Source of the DNA: CAZFPN01 sp044370655
GTDB taxonomy: Bacteria > Pseudomonadota > Alphaproteobacteria > Rickettsiales > Deianiraeaceae
Reading direction: 5' to 3'
Assembly (NCBI GenBank): GCA_044370655.1
Contig: JBILVD010000003.1
Location: forward strand, 1 to 39,771
DNA length: 39,771 nucleotides
In this document: positions 24,414-33,709 of the stretch, in pieces
How the letters are laid out: every line of letters begins with the position of its first letter
How positions within the stretch are numbered: the first letter of the stretch is position 1
Made by a program: the position numbers and the translations under genes
The notes under the pieces: generated by a model
Seen by the model: the letters and a program-made list of their open reading frames with translations, nothing else
Told to the model about the DNA's origin: nothing
Database searches by the model: none

Positions 24414-25703
24414 TTATAATTCTAAAACAAAGCTAGCTCCCTGCCCTCCTCCAATGCAAAGAGAAGCAAGACCTGTCCCCACATTTCTTCTTCTCATCTC
24501 TTTTAAAAGATGGAGAACTATTCTCGCTCCCGTCATTCCAACGGGGTGACCTAGCGCAACAGAGCCTCCATTAACATTTAATTTTTGCATATCTATACTT
24601 CCAAGCAGGTTCTCGCCTCCTAAATTTTTATCAAAAAAATCTTTACTTTCAAACGCTTTCACGCAACCAATAACCTGAGCTGCAAAAGCTTCGTTTATCT
24701 CAAAAAGACCAATATCAGAGAGTTTCATGCCAATTTGTTTAAACAGTTTATGAGTTGAAAAAACAGGTCCAAGCCCCATTCTAGTGTTATCGCACCCAGA
24801 GTAAGTGTAGTCTTTAATATAACCTAAAACAGGAAGCCCCATTTCACGAGCATTAGCCTCGGAAGTTAGGGCAAGCATGCAGGCTCCATCTGTAATTTGA
24901 GAAGAATTTCCAACAGTTACAGTTCCGTGCGGTTTTTCAAAATAAGGCTTCAATTTTGCCAGTTTGTCAATGGTTTGCCCTTCCCTAATTCCTTCATCTT
25001 TATCGGCAAAAATACCTTTTTGCTTATCAACGCAAATAGGTAAAATCTCCTGTGCAAAAATGCCATTTTTTGTTGCCATTTCAGCTTTATTATGTGATTG
25101 AGTGGAAAATTCATCTTGCTCCTCTCTTGAAATGCCAAAATCCCTAGCTATATTCTCTGCCGTTAGCCCCATAATTAAGCCACAGGTAGGGTCTGTAAGA
25201 CCAGAAACAAGCCCAATAATAGGGGATAAAAAAGATGGACGTAAGGAAGATATAATGGAAAGCCTTTGCCATATTGTTTTTGCCTTTGTTAGTTGCTCAA
25301 AAAGGGCGGTCATTTTTTTATTAAAAAGAAGTGGTATGTTAGACATACTCTCGACACCACCAGCAAGATATATTTTGCCCTCCCCTGCACGAATTCTAAC
25401 AGAAGCAGAAGATAGAGCCTCCATGCCTGAGGCACAGTTTCTATGAACCGTAAAAGCAGGTAGAGATTTTGGCATTCCCGCATAAATTGAAATTACTTTA
25501 GCAATGTTGGCAGCATGTGCAGGTTGTGAGACATTTCCAATTACAACCTCGTCTACCAAGTCTTTTTCAAAGGGTAGCCTGCTTATAAGTTCTTTTAACG
25601 CAATTGCTCCAAGCTCATCTGCCTGAAGAGACTTCATAATTCCCCCCGCTTTACCCATAGGAGTGCGGAGACCGTCTATAACGGCAATTCTTTCCTTCTT
25701 CAT
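24414..25703 (-). CDS. fadI: 3-ketoacyl-CoA thiolase (FadI type)
   Basis: Thiolase cleaves 3-ketoacyl-CoA with CoA to release acetyl-CoA, the last step of each beta-oxidation round. The 429-aa product carries the acyl-binding Cys90 in VHRNCASGMEALSSA, NEAFAAQVIG, His386 in GGSVALGHPVGMTG and the general-base Cys416 in LCIGGGQGASF. Its length is closer to FadI (about 436) than FadA (about 387). It heads the fadI-fadJ-fadE run. Upstream on the minus strand are a TATAAT (25722-25727) and a TTGACA (25751-25756), but their 23-bp spacing is too wide for one standard promoter. Confidence 0.93.
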   Translation of the reverse strand: MKKERIAVIDGLRTPMGKAGGIMKSLQADELGAIALKELISRLPFEKDLVDEVVIGNVSQPAHAANIAKVISIYAGMPKSLPAFTVHRNCASGMEALSSASVRIRAGEGKIYLAGGVESMSNIPLLFNKKMTALFEQLTKAKTIWQRLSIISSLRPSFLSPIIGLVSGLTDPTCGLIMGLTAENIARDFGISREEQDEFSTQSHNKAEMATKNGIFAQEILPICVDKQKGIFADKDEGIREGQTIDKLAKLKPYFEKPHGTVTVGNSSQITDGACMLALTSEANAREMGLPVLGYIKDYTYSGCDNTRMGLGPVFSTHKLFKQIGMKLSDIGLFEINEAFAAQVIGCVKAFESKDFFDKNLGGENLLGSIDMQKLNVNGGSVALGHPVGMTGARIVLHLLKEMRRRNVGTGLASLCIGGGQGASFVLEL

Positions 25704-25873
25704 AAAGTATGATTTTAATTTATTATAAACAAAATAAGAAAAAATTTATATGTCAAGCACTTTTTTTTCATATTAAAGCAAGTTTGTTAGCCAAAGATAA
25801 GGTATTTAGAGGAAACTAATAAATAAGAAAGTGAAAAAATAAAAGTTAAAATTGTTAAAATAGCCAAAAATTA

Positions 25874-26800
25874 TTAAACTGATTTGTAAACATGAATAAC
25901 ATTAGTAAGCAATTTAATAGCATCTTCACGCTTCCTTTGAAATGCGTTTCTTCCCATAATAGAGCCAAAGCCTCCTCCTTGTGCAATCTCCTTAATTTCA
26001 CTTAAAAGTCCTAAATCATCTTTCGTTTCACCGCCAGAAAATATAACAATTCTCTTGCCATTAAAACAAGACTTCTTAACAATTTCAATTCGCTTAGAGA
26101 GTGTATCAATTTTTATGCCATTTTTCTCATAACTTTCCTTTGTTTTTTTGTCAAAAATAGAGGCTTTTGGAGGCTTAACCTTAATTATATGAGCCCCTAA
26201 AAGACAAGCAATGTGAGCCCCATAAGAAATTACATCAATTGAAGTTTCGTGCTCTTTAGGAAGGCTTCCTCCACGAGGGTAAGACCAAATAACAGTAGGC
26301 AAGCCTTTATTTTTTGCCTCTTCAATCATGGCGGAGATTTCTTCATACATCTCAAATGAAAAATCTGAAGCAGGGTAAATTGTAAAACCAATAGCAGAGC
26401 AACCAAGACGCACCGCATCATCAACGCTTGCAGTAATTGCTTGATTTGTGTTCATTTCATCACTCATCAACAAGTTATTACTATTCATTTTTAAGATAAG
26501 TGGAATTTGCCCAGCAAACTCGCTAGCACCACAAGAAAGAAGCCCTAGAGGAGCCGCAAATGCATTTAATTCTGCGTCAATTGCTAGTTTAAAGTGATAG
26601 TGAGGGTCAAAAGCATCAGGATTTATACCAAAACTTCTCTCGGGGCCATGCTCAAAACCTTGGTCTACTGGCAAAATAACCATTTTTCCCGTTCCCGCTA
26701 AAGCTCCTTGCATTAAAATTCTATAAAGGTTAGCCTTAACTGCTGGGATTTCACTTGCATAATGAGAGAGTATTTGCTTAACATTATCGGTAATTTTCAT
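25874..26800 (-). CDS. fbaB: class I (DhnA-type) fructose-bisphosphate aldolase
   Basis: This enzyme interconverts fructose-1,6-bisphosphate with dihydroxyacetone phosphate and glyceraldehyde-3-phosphate by Schiff-base chemistry. The 308-aa protein belongs to the archaeal/DhnA-type aldolases: ILPVDQGFEHGP at 42-53, WSYPRGGSLP at 172-181, the likely Schiff-base Lys207 in AHIIKVKPP, and the phosphate-binding IFSGGETK and GSIMGRNAFQR near the C-terminus. Aldolases of this type occur in Rickettsiales such as Wolbachia and Anaplasma. A 170-bp gap separates it from fadI, and it is divergent from the ialB-like gene. Confidence 0.93.
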   Translation of the reverse strand: MKITDNVKQILSHYASEIPAVKANLYRILMQGALAGTGKMVILPVDQGFEHGPERSFGINPDAFDPHYHFKLAIDAELNAFAAPLGLLSCGASEFAGQIPLILKMNSNNLLMSDEMNTNQAITASVDDAVRLGCSAIGFTIYPASDFSFEMYEEISAMIEEAKNKGLPTVIWSYPRGGSLPKEHETSIDVISYGAHIACLLGAHIIKVKPPKASIFDKKTKESYEKNGIKIDTLSKRIEIVKKSCFNGKRIVIFSGGETKDDLGLLSEIKEIAQGGGFGSIMGRNAFQRKREDAIKLLTNVIHVYKSV

Positions 26801-26873
26801 ATTTTTACAAATTTAAATTGACTTATTTTTTATTATATTTAATCTAAATATAAGTATTTATTTTAAATATCAA
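26801..26873. promoter_or_regulatory. divergent promoter region, fba / ialB-like gene
   Basis: This 73-bp spacer separates two divergent genes. A perfect TATAAT on the minus strand (26832-26837) could serve fba, and TATAAG at 26849-26854 on the plus strand could serve the ialB-like gene. Neither has a good -35 hexamer at 17 bp. A TTGACT at 26818-26823 is too far from the plus-strand hexamer to pair with it. Confidence 0.4.
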
Positions 26874-27536
26874 GTGTTAAAATTAATTTTTTGCTTAGTT
26901 TTATTGTTTTCAAGCTTTGCCTCGTCTTTTGGCTTTGATGATGAATTTGACTCTTTTTTAAACGCAAATCAACCAAAAATCAAAAAGGAAGAGATTATTG
27001 ACCCTAACAAAATTCAAAGTGGTCAAGATACTTCAAAAAAAAAGAAAAGAATAAAAACCGAGGAAGTTCAGGAAGAGCCTTTTACAAAAAGCATACTCTC
27101 TAGCGTGAAACAATGGACAGCACTCACTGCAAACCCAAAAGGTAAAAAGATGTGTTACGCCGTTATCTACGCCAAAAGAAGAATAGGAAACTTAGGCTTA
27201 AAAGATGGAGAAGACTTAAGAGCTTATCTTATTGTTCATTATTTTAGCCCTTACAACCAAAGAATTAGCGTATTTTTTGACTACAAAATTAAAAAAGGTA
27301 GTCGTGTTTTTTTGAGTATTGACGGTAAGCAGTTTGAAATTATTCCATATGAAAATTATGCCTTTGCAGAAGACGCAGAAACAGATGCAACAATAATCTC
27401 CCAAATTGCAACCGCTAAAAGAGTTTTAATTAGAGGTGAAGGAGATGGAAATTCATACTCAGTTGATGAATATGAAGTTGCTGGATTTGATAGTATTTAC
27501 AAGGAAATGAAACAAAAATGCGGAAATACGAATTAG
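26874..27536 (+). CDS. IalB-family secreted protein
   Basis: This 220-aa exported protein has a clear signal peptide (about 1-20, ending SSFASSFG), a charged Lys-rich linker (about 34-65) and a C-terminal domain like invasion-associated locus B. That domain shows QWTALTANPKGKKMCYAVIY near 80-99, DYKIKKGSRVFLSIDGKQF, a GYAFAEDAETDATI-like stretch and SYSVDEYEVAGF before the final Cys. Cys94 and Cys216 bracket the domain and could form a disulfide, as expected in the family. IalB was named for Bartonella erythrocyte invasion, but relatives occur in free-living alphaproteobacteria, so a virulence role is not implied. It starts with GTG, and its 3' end overlaps the next gene by 19 bp. Confidence 0.75.
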   Translation: MLKLIFCLVLLFSSFASSFGFDDEFDSFLNANQPKIKKEEIIDPNKIQSGQDTSKKKKRIKTEEVQEEPFTKSILSSVKQWTALTANPKGKKMCYAVIYAKRRIGNLGLKDGEDLRAYLIVHYFSPYNQRISVFFDYKIKKGSRVFLSIDGKQFEIIPYENYAFAEDAETDATIISQIATAKRVLIRGEGDGNSYSVDEYEVAGFDSIYKEMKQKCGNTN

Positions 27537-29917
27537 AAAAGCTAGACTGTAACTTTATTGAATTTTTAAAAGAAGACGCAAAGCTTTTGCAAGAAAAAAG
27601 AAAGATAGCACTGCCATTAACCTCCGTTGAATTACTCAATTTTGCAAAAAAGTTAGACGCATTTTTTATAGAATACTTCTCTATAAATCTTGATAAATAC
27701 AAACAAAAACTAGACTTGATGGAAAAAAAGTCTGTTGTAAAACGGGACTTCATTCAAAGAAAGGTCTTCGCTCATTTTAAAACTTTTGAGGGCAAATCCC
27801 CACCATTTTTAAGTGAAGAAGAGTTTGTAGAAATAGTTTTAAGTGGGGAAAGAGGTGAAGAGATGAAGGAATATGCCAAATTCGCTCTTTTTACAGAAGA
27901 AGGGGGAAGAAGGCACCAAAATGGAATGTTGTTTGACCTTCCAAAGCCAACTAAAACTCCTTTTAAAATCAACGAAAATCAAGTTGCGGAATATAAAGGA
28001 GATAGTCATTTTTCAAACACAGAAGAGCAAAATTTTTGGATGACAAAATACTGCATTCACTGCCATAAACAAAAACGTGACTATTGTAGAACGGAAAACC
28101 CACTTTCACAAGCAAAAGGTTGCCCTCTTGACCAAAAAATATCAGAGATGAACCTTCTTAAATCTAAAGGATTTTTATTTGCTCCATTAGCTGTTATGAT
28201 GGTTGACAACCCCCTTTGCATACTAACTGGGCATAGAATATGTAATGACTGCAAAAAGTCCTGTATTTTTCAAAAACAAACACCTGTCGACGTCCCCTCT
28301 ATTGAAACTCAAATTTTGATGGACGTTTTAAACCTCCCCTTTGGTTTTGAGTTTTATCGCATTTTAACAATGTGGAATCCGCTTTTAACAAAAAACTTCT
28401 TACCGAGCAAATATAACGGAAAAAAGGTTCTTGTTTGCGGAGCGGGGCCTAGCGGAATTCTCTCCTCTTATTACTTTTTGAGAGAAGGTTTTGAAGTTCT
28501 CCTAATTGACGGACTAAAACTCGCTCCCATAAATCACTTAGAGCCAATTAAAAACGTCGAAGATATTCTTAAAAAGGAAAGAAAAAATAAAGGTTTTGGG
28601 GGAGTGATGGAGTATGGAATTACAGACAGATGGAATAAGAATTTGCTTATTTTGACACAAATTTTGCTTGAAAGAATGGAGGGGTTTAACCTTCTTGGGG
28701 GGAAGAAATTTGGAGAGGATATAACTTTAGAATGGGCTAGAAAACAAGGCTTTTGTCATGTTTTAATGTGCATTGGAGCAGGCAAGCCAACTCTTCCTCA
28801 AACAACGTTTTCACATCAAAAAGGAGTAATGACCGCCTCTAACTTCCTCATGTCCGCTCACTTAAATGAAAAATGGACTAAGGAAAACATAGTCTCACCC
28901 GTTTTAGTTATAGGGGCAGGATTAACCGCTATGGACGTTTCTCTTTTAGCCAAAAAAAGCGGTTTCGATGTTAAAATTTTCGCACGTGGAAAGCTTGAAA
29001 ATTCTCGTGCTTTTTTAGGAAATGAGCTTGAACTTGAAGACGTTTTATTTAACAAAATTCAGGTTTTTGAGCAAAGAGAATTCAAGAGCGTAATTCCTAA
29101 AAAATTTGCCATCTTTTACAATAAAGAAACTAAAAAAGAGGAGGTTTTTAAATGTGGAACTATAATTTTTGCACTAGGGACAAAACCTAATTTAGAGCCT
29201 CTTGAAAAGGAAGAAGATATATCATTTTTTACAATTTTGGGGGACTTGGATAAAAAATATGAGGGAAGTGTTGTAAAAGCTCTTGCAAGCGTAAAAAACA
29301 AGAAGGATGAGCTTTTTGAAAGGCTTAAAAATGCCACAACCACACCCCAAACTTCTTACAACCAAAAAACAGATGATATAATTGCAAAAGAAGAATATAA
29401 AGGTTTAACGAAAATCATGATAAAGCCTGCTATAATGCCGTTAAATCCTCGTGCTTTTGATGTATACAAACTTCAAATTTTGGATACAGACTTCCACCCA
29501 ATTCCTCTCACGCTTTTTGAATGGGGGCAAGATTTTTTAACTTTTTATGTAAAAATAGTCGGTTTAGGCACAAAACATCTAGTCAAAAATTTTTGTAAAA
29601 TTTTGCTTACCAAAACAACTTCTTGTAATTATACATTTGACGAGATAGTTACAGATGATGTTAGCTTTCTCGGGCTTGCAGGAATGAAACTTTTGCATAG
29701 TTATAGAGATGACGGTCAAAAAACGCTCTTCTACGTTAAGGATATAGTTAATGTATCTCATTTTTGCAAGCCCAATCATTTCATTTTTCTATTTTGTGAG
29801 ATGAATTGTATGCTATCTGGCATTTGTTCTAGGTGCCTTACTCAAAAAAAAGATGGGAGTTTTTTTTATGCTTGCAAGGAGAATATAGTAGAAATATCTA
29901 AATTAATAGCAAGTTAA
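27518..29917 (+). CDS. large FAD/NAD(P) oxidoreductase with iron-sulfur motifs (GltD-like)
   Basis: This 799-aa redox protein is related to the glutamate-synthase small-subunit group. A Cys-rich region in the N-terminal third (CIHC at 179-182, Cys190, Cys202, CNDCKKSC at 242-249) resembles the [4Fe-4S] domain of GltD-like proteins. The first dinucleotide fold begins KVLVCGAGPSGIL (303-315). A second, VLVIGAGLTAMDVSLLA, follows in the middle. The C-terminal third ends with CEMNCMLSGICSRC and a further Cys, recalling the [2Fe-2S] motif of PyrK-type electron-transfer subunits. Similar large fusions occur in alphaproteobacteria including Rickettsiales, often longer as I recall. Substrate and partner are unknown. 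It overlaps the ialB-like gene by 19 bp and ends 16 bp from the convergent MATE gene. Confidence 0.8.
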   Translation: MRKYELEKLDCNFIEFLKEDAKLLQEKRKIALPLTSVELLNFAKKLDAFFIEYFSINLDKYKQKLDLMEKKSVVKRDFIQRKVFAHFKTFEGKSPPFLSEEEFVEIVLSGERGEEMKEYAKFALFTEEGGRRHQNGMLFDLPKPTKTPFKINENQVAEYKGDSHFSNTEEQNFWMTKYCIHCHKQKRDYCRTENPLSQAKGCPLDQKISEMNLLKSKGFLFAPLAVMMVDNPLCILTGHRICNDCKKSCIFQKQTPVDVPSIETQILMDVLNLPFGFEFYRILTMWNPLLTKNFLPSKYNGKKVLVCGAGPSGILSSYYFLREGFEVLLIDGLKLAPINHLEPIKNVEDILKKERKNKGFGGVMEYGITDRWNKNLLILTQILLERMEGFNLLGGKKFGEDITLEWARKQGFCHVLMCIGAGKPTLPQTTFSHQKGVMTASNFLMSAHLNEKWTKENIVSPVLVIGAGLTAMDVSLLAKKSGFDVKIFARGKLENSRAFLGNELELEDVLFNKIQVFEQREFKSVIPKKFAIFYNKETKKEEVFKCGTIIFALGTKPNLEPLEKEEDISFFTILGDLDKKYEGSVVKALASVKNKKDELFERLKNATTTPQTSYNQKTDDIIAKEEYKGLTKIMIKPAIMPLNPRAFDVYKLQILDTDFHPIPLTLFEWGQDFLTFYVKIVGLGTKHLVKNFCKILLTKTTSCNYTFDEIVTDDVSFLGLAGMKLLHSYRDDGQKTLFYVKDIVNVSHFCKPNHFIFLFCEMNCMLSGICSRCLTQKKDGSFFYACKENIVEISKLIAS

Positions 29918-29933
29918 TTTATTGAAGCATTTG

Positions 29934-31316
29934 CTAATTTAATTTTCCATACCCCAATTTTAAATGAAGCTTTCTAGGTTTAAATTTAAAATAAAATCTC
30001 AAAAGCGTTAACACAGCCTGAATGAAAAGCCCTACCCCAATTCCAAACCAAATTCCAGAAATTCCATAAAGCTTTATAACTCCAAAGTAATAACTAAGAG
30101 GCACGCAAAATCCCCAGTAAGAAATAACCGCAAAAAACATATGTATTTTAGTATCTTTATACCCCCTTAAAATTGCACCTACAATAATCTGAATTCCATC
30201 TACAATTTCAGCAAAAAATACAACCGAAAAAGCAGAAATCATAAGCCCTATAGTTATCAAGTCCTCCTCACCTCCTTTAAATGCAGATGAAATTAGTGGC
30301 ATCTTAAAAAAGTTAAACAAACCGAGGACAAAAATCGTATATATAAGAGTTGAAAAAATACTATAAACCCCAATTTTAAATGCAAGTTCATCTTTACCTT
30401 CTGCCACATTGTAGGCTATTCTTGCAGTAACCGCAAATGCAAGCCCAAAAATAGGAGCAATTAAAGTGTTCACTCCCCAAACCAAAAGTTGATGAGAGGC
30501 AACATCATAAACCGAAACTTTGCTTGCAAAAAATCCTGTAATGTTAAAGGCAACAGACTCGGAAAATGTCACAAACCCTCCCGGAAGCCCCAATTTTGCA
30601 ATCTTTACAAACTCTTTTTTAGAGAAGTATTTAACCTTAAACCTCATTGCCTCCCTCGTAATTTTGTCTCTATATATAAAAGTTAAAATAAATACAACCT
30701 CAAAAAAACTAGCAGAAACACTAGCAAAAGAGGCACCATTTACCCCAAGATTTGGAAATCCAAAACTACCAGTCAAAAAGCAATAGTTTAAAATAGCATT
30801 TATTACATTACAAATTAACACAGAATACATAGAAAACCTCGCCCTATTAACCCCCTCACACACTCTTTCCAGCCCAAAAAAAACTATAATAAAAGTAGGG
30901 CCAGGTATCAAAATAGCAAGAAATGACTTAATATCTTCATTTAAATGACTTTGCTTATTTATCAAGGGAATTATAGCCTCCATTGCAAAAGCTAACACAA
31001 GAGAAGTAGCAACTCCCATTATAAAGCAAAACAAAAGGCTGTTTTGAACGATTTTTGCAAGTGGTCTTTCTTTCTTATATCCATCTTTTGCAAAACTTTC
31101 AGAAACAAGAGCAACTATTATACTGCTTGCTCCAATTCCAAAAACCAACAAAATGAAGTAAAAAGCCGTTGCCATGCCCGTAATTGCAAGTGCCTTGCTT
31201 CCTAAAATCTTGCTTACCATGACGTTATCCACAATGCTATACATCGCATGCCCTATCCAAGCAATAAGCGAAGGAATTGCAATATCTAATATCTTTTTTA
31301 TTTCAAACTTATTCAT
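29934..31316 (-). CDS. MATE family multidrug efflux protein
   Basis: This 460-aa integral membrane antiporter has about twelve hydrophobic segments in two related halves. MATE features include the N-terminal IAIPSLIAWIGHAMYSIVDN with VMVSKILGSKALAITGMA, a mid-protein LGLPGGFVTFSESVAFN and the corresponding second-half helices. Such proteins exchange sodium or protons for cationic compounds at the inner membrane. The substrate is not predictable. It lies 72 bp downstream of coaX on the same strand and may be the last gene of that run. No terminator is evident before the convergent gene. Confidence 0.92.
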   Translation of the reverse strand: MNKFEIKKILDIAIPSLIAWIGHAMYSIVDNVMVSKILGSKALAITGMATAFYFILLVFGIGASSIIVALVSESFAKDGYKKERPLAKIVQNSLLFCFIMGVATSLVLAFAMEAIIPLINKQSHLNEDIKSFLAILIPGPTFIIVFFGLERVCEGVNRARFSMYSVLICNVINAILNYCFLTGSFGFPNLGVNGASFASVSASFFEVVFILTFIYRDKITREAMRFKVKYFSKKEFVKIAKLGLPGGFVTFSESVAFNITGFFASKVSVYDVASHQLLVWGVNTLIAPIFGLAFAVTARIAYNVAEGKDELAFKIGVYSIFSTLIYTIFVLGLFNFFKMPLISSAFKGGEEDLITIGLMISAFSVVFFAEIVDGIQIIVGAILRGYKDTKIHMFFAVISYWGFCVPLSYYFGVIKLYGISGIWFGIGVGLFIQAVLTLLRFYFKFKPRKLHLKLGYGKLN

Positions 31317-31388
31317 AAAAAAATTTTAACCTTTTTTAATCTATAAAAAATCCCCTAATAAAATTGACATTCTAAGTAAAATTTCATA

Positions 31389-32141
31389 CTAAAGATAAGA
31401 AATTCCTCTTAAAATCAAGTTATAATCTAACTTGAAATCAAAATCAAAATATGAAGATAAAATTTCTCCATATCCTCCTGTTACAATAACATTAAAATTT
31501 TCGTTATAACGAGATTTTATCTCCTTCACACACCCATTAACCATGCTTGCATACCCATAAAAAATGCCCGCATTAATTGCCTCACTCGTGCTTCTTCCAA
31601 CTGGAGATGTAGGTTTTTTTAAAGAAACTTTAGGAAGTTTTGCAGTGCCATTCTTCAAAGCTTCAAGCGAGAGATTAATTCCAGGGAAGATAATTCCTCC
31701 TTCATATTCAAACGTTTTAAGACCAATATCAAAAGTAATTGCCGTGCCAAAGTCTATAACGAGAATATTTTCCTCACTGCCGTAATAATTCAAAGCAGAA
31801 ATCACATTTAAAAGCCTATCTATTCCCACCTCATTTGGATTTTTGAGATTGATTTTTAGCAAAACATCGTCCCTTTTTACAAATTTTGTAGGTTTTTTAT
31901 ATATATTCGCAAAAAGTTCATATAAAACTCTTTCCACTTCTGGCACAACGGAGGCTATTTTAACCTCCTTTAAATCATGAGAATTAATCTTTAAATAGCT
32001 AAAAATACTCTCTAAAAAAGATAAAAACTCAAAAGCGGTAGTTCTTCTGTCTGTCTTTAAATCAAACTTATGAATGAGATTATGGAACTCAAAAACACCA
32101 AAGGAGATATTCGTGTTTCCAACATCAACGCCTAGCATCAT
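31389..32141 (-). CDS. coaX: type III pantothenate kinase
   Basis: CoaX phosphorylates pantothenate, the first step of coenzyme A synthesis. The 250-aa length is typical. ASKHA-fold landmarks are LGVDVGNTNISFGVF at the N-terminus, GIDRLLNVISA near residues 103-113, VIDFGTAITFDIG (126-138), GGIIFPGINLSLEAL and VTGGYGEIL toward the C-terminus. The start overlaps the lysS stop by 4 bp (ATGA); a second ATG follows immediately and could also be used. CoA supply may connect loosely with the beta-oxidation genes in the window, but they are separate units. Confidence 0.96.
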   Translation of the reverse strand: MMLGVDVGNTNISFGVFEFHNLIHKFDLKTDRRTTAFEFLSFLESIFSYLKINSHDLKEVKIASVVPEVERVLYELFANIYKKPTKFVKRDDVLLKINLKNPNEVGIDRLLNVISALNYYGSEENILVIDFGTAITFDIGLKTFEYEGGIIFPGINLSLEALKNGTAKLPKVSLKKPTSPVGRSTSEAINAGIFYGYASMVNGCVKEIKSRYNENFNVIVTGGYGEILSSYFDFDFKLDYNLILRGISYL

Positions 32142-33706
32142 AAATTTATTTTTTCTTCTATCAATTTTATCAAATTTAAAGCTCCGTAAAGTTTTGTAAA
32201 GCTTCCCACCCTCGGTCCTTCATTTTGCCCTAAAAGAACCTGATAAATCGCTCCGAACCAAGCCTTCAACTCTAAACCTATTTCCATTCCAATTGAATAG
32301 ACTTTATTTTGAATTTCCTCCGCACTTGCATCTAAATTATCTTGCAAAAACTCCTTTAATAAAAGAATCCCCTTAACTTCAATCTCACTTGCTTTTCTAA
32401 AAGATTTATGAGGTTTTATGAATTTTTCAAAATACCTTATCCCACATTCAAGCAAATTGTCAAGAAAAGGTATATCTCCCCTTTTAAGCGATGAGTTATA
32501 TTTATTTAGAAACCCCCATAAGATGTCAGTATTTTCAGCACTAGAGGCGGAAACAAGATGTAATATTAAGCTAAAGTCAATGCCTCCCAAGTTAAACTCT
32601 GGCACTTTACCAAAATGCACAAAATAAGCAGGATTTTCAAGTTTTTGCTCATCTGTTTGCTTACCATAACTTGCAACATATTTAATATATTCATCTACAT
32701 TTTTAGGAATAACATCAAAAAATAACCTTTTTGCCGTTTTTGGTTTTTGAAACATAAACAACTTCAAACTTTCTTGCGGGGCAAAGGAAAGCCATTCTTC
32801 AACAGAAATACCATTACCTTTAGATTTTGAGATTTTAGCTCCATCTTCCCCCAAAAACAACTCATAAACAAAATTTATTGGTCCTTCACCACCTAAAATT
32901 CTGCATACTTCTTGATATATCTTAGCATTTGGGGCATGCTCTTTGCCAAAAATTTCATAGTCTACATCTAAAGCTTGCCACCTTGCTCCAAAGTCTATCT
33001 TCCACTGCAATTTGCACTTTCCATTTGTAACCTCCGTTTCTACCTCCTCCCCAAATTCGTTAACATAAATTACCGTCCCTTTCTCCTTGTTAACCTCCTT
33101 CACGCCTTGTGCCAAAACCTTGCCTGTTTTAGGGCAAATGGGCATTATAGGGCTGTAAGTCTCCGCTCTTTCATCACCTAGATTTTCAAGCATTAAATCC
33201 ATTAATTTTTCATAATTATTAACAACATTAAGCAGAGTGTCATTAAAATCCCCACTTCTATACTTTTCAAACGCACTTATAAAGGTATATTCAAAGCCAA
33301 AGCTATCTAAAAACGCCCTAAGTCTCGCATTCATGTTATGCCCAAAACTCTCGTGAGTTTTAAATGGGTCAGGTACACTTGTTAAAGGCTTTCCTAAATT
33401 TGCCTTCACCAACTCTTTGTTAGGAATGTTATCCGGCACTTTTCTAAGCCCATCAATATCGTCAGAAAAACAGATAAGTTTAGTTGGTATCTTCCCTTCT
33501 GTTATCGTTTCAAAAGCAAATTTCACAAAGCAAGTTCTCACAACCTCACCAAAAGTCCCAATATGAGGCAAACCAGAAGGTCCATAACCAGTTTCAAAAA
33601 GAACATACCCTTTTTTAGGAGTCTTTCCTCCGATTTTTTTTAAAATTTTAAATGCCTCTTCAAAAGCCCAAGCCTTTGATTTTTGATAAATCTCTTTTGT
33701 TTCCAT
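32138..33706 (-). CDS. lysS: class I lysyl-tRNA synthetase
   Basis: This enzyme charges tRNA-Lys and is the class I type, found in archaea, spirochaetes and most alphaproteobacteria, not the class II enzyme of E. coli. The 522-aa sequence has the HIGH-type motif SGLPHIGTFGE (44-54), the KMSKS-type motif KISKS (291-295) within DGAKISKSKGNGIS, and FGKEHAPNAKIYQEVCRILGG ahead of it. It overlaps coaX by 4 bp and begins 3 bp after ispH, so ispH-lysS-coaX form a tight run. Confidence 0.97.
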   Translation of the reverse strand: METKEIYQKSKAWAFEEAFKILKKIGGKTPKKGYVLFETGYGPSGLPHIGTFGEVVRTCFVKFAFETITEGKIPTKLICFSDDIDGLRKVPDNIPNKELVKANLGKPLTSVPDPFKTHESFGHNMNARLRAFLDSFGFEYTFISAFEKYRSGDFNDTLLNVVNNYEKLMDLMLENLGDERAETYSPIMPICPKTGKVLAQGVKEVNKEKGTVIYVNEFGEEVETEVTNGKCKLQWKIDFGARWQALDVDYEIFGKEHAPNAKIYQEVCRILGGEGPINFVYELFLGEDGAKISKSKGNGISVEEWLSFAPQESLKLFMFQKPKTAKRLFFDVIPKNVDEYIKYVASYGKQTDEQKLENPAYFVHFGKVPEFNLGGIDFSLILHLVSASSAENTDILWGFLNKYNSSLKRGDIPFLDNLLECGIRYFEKFIKPHKSFRKASEIEVKGILLLKEFLQDNLDASAEEIQNKVYSIGMEIGLELKAWFGAIYQVLLGQNEGPRVGSFTKLYGALNLIKLIEEKINL

Positions 33707-33709
33707 AAA

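Noticed and set aside
25722..25756. Single promoter upstream of fadI from TTGACA and TATAAT
   Set aside because: Both hexamers are perfect, but the 23-bp spacing is outside the normal range, so they cannot be called one promoter.
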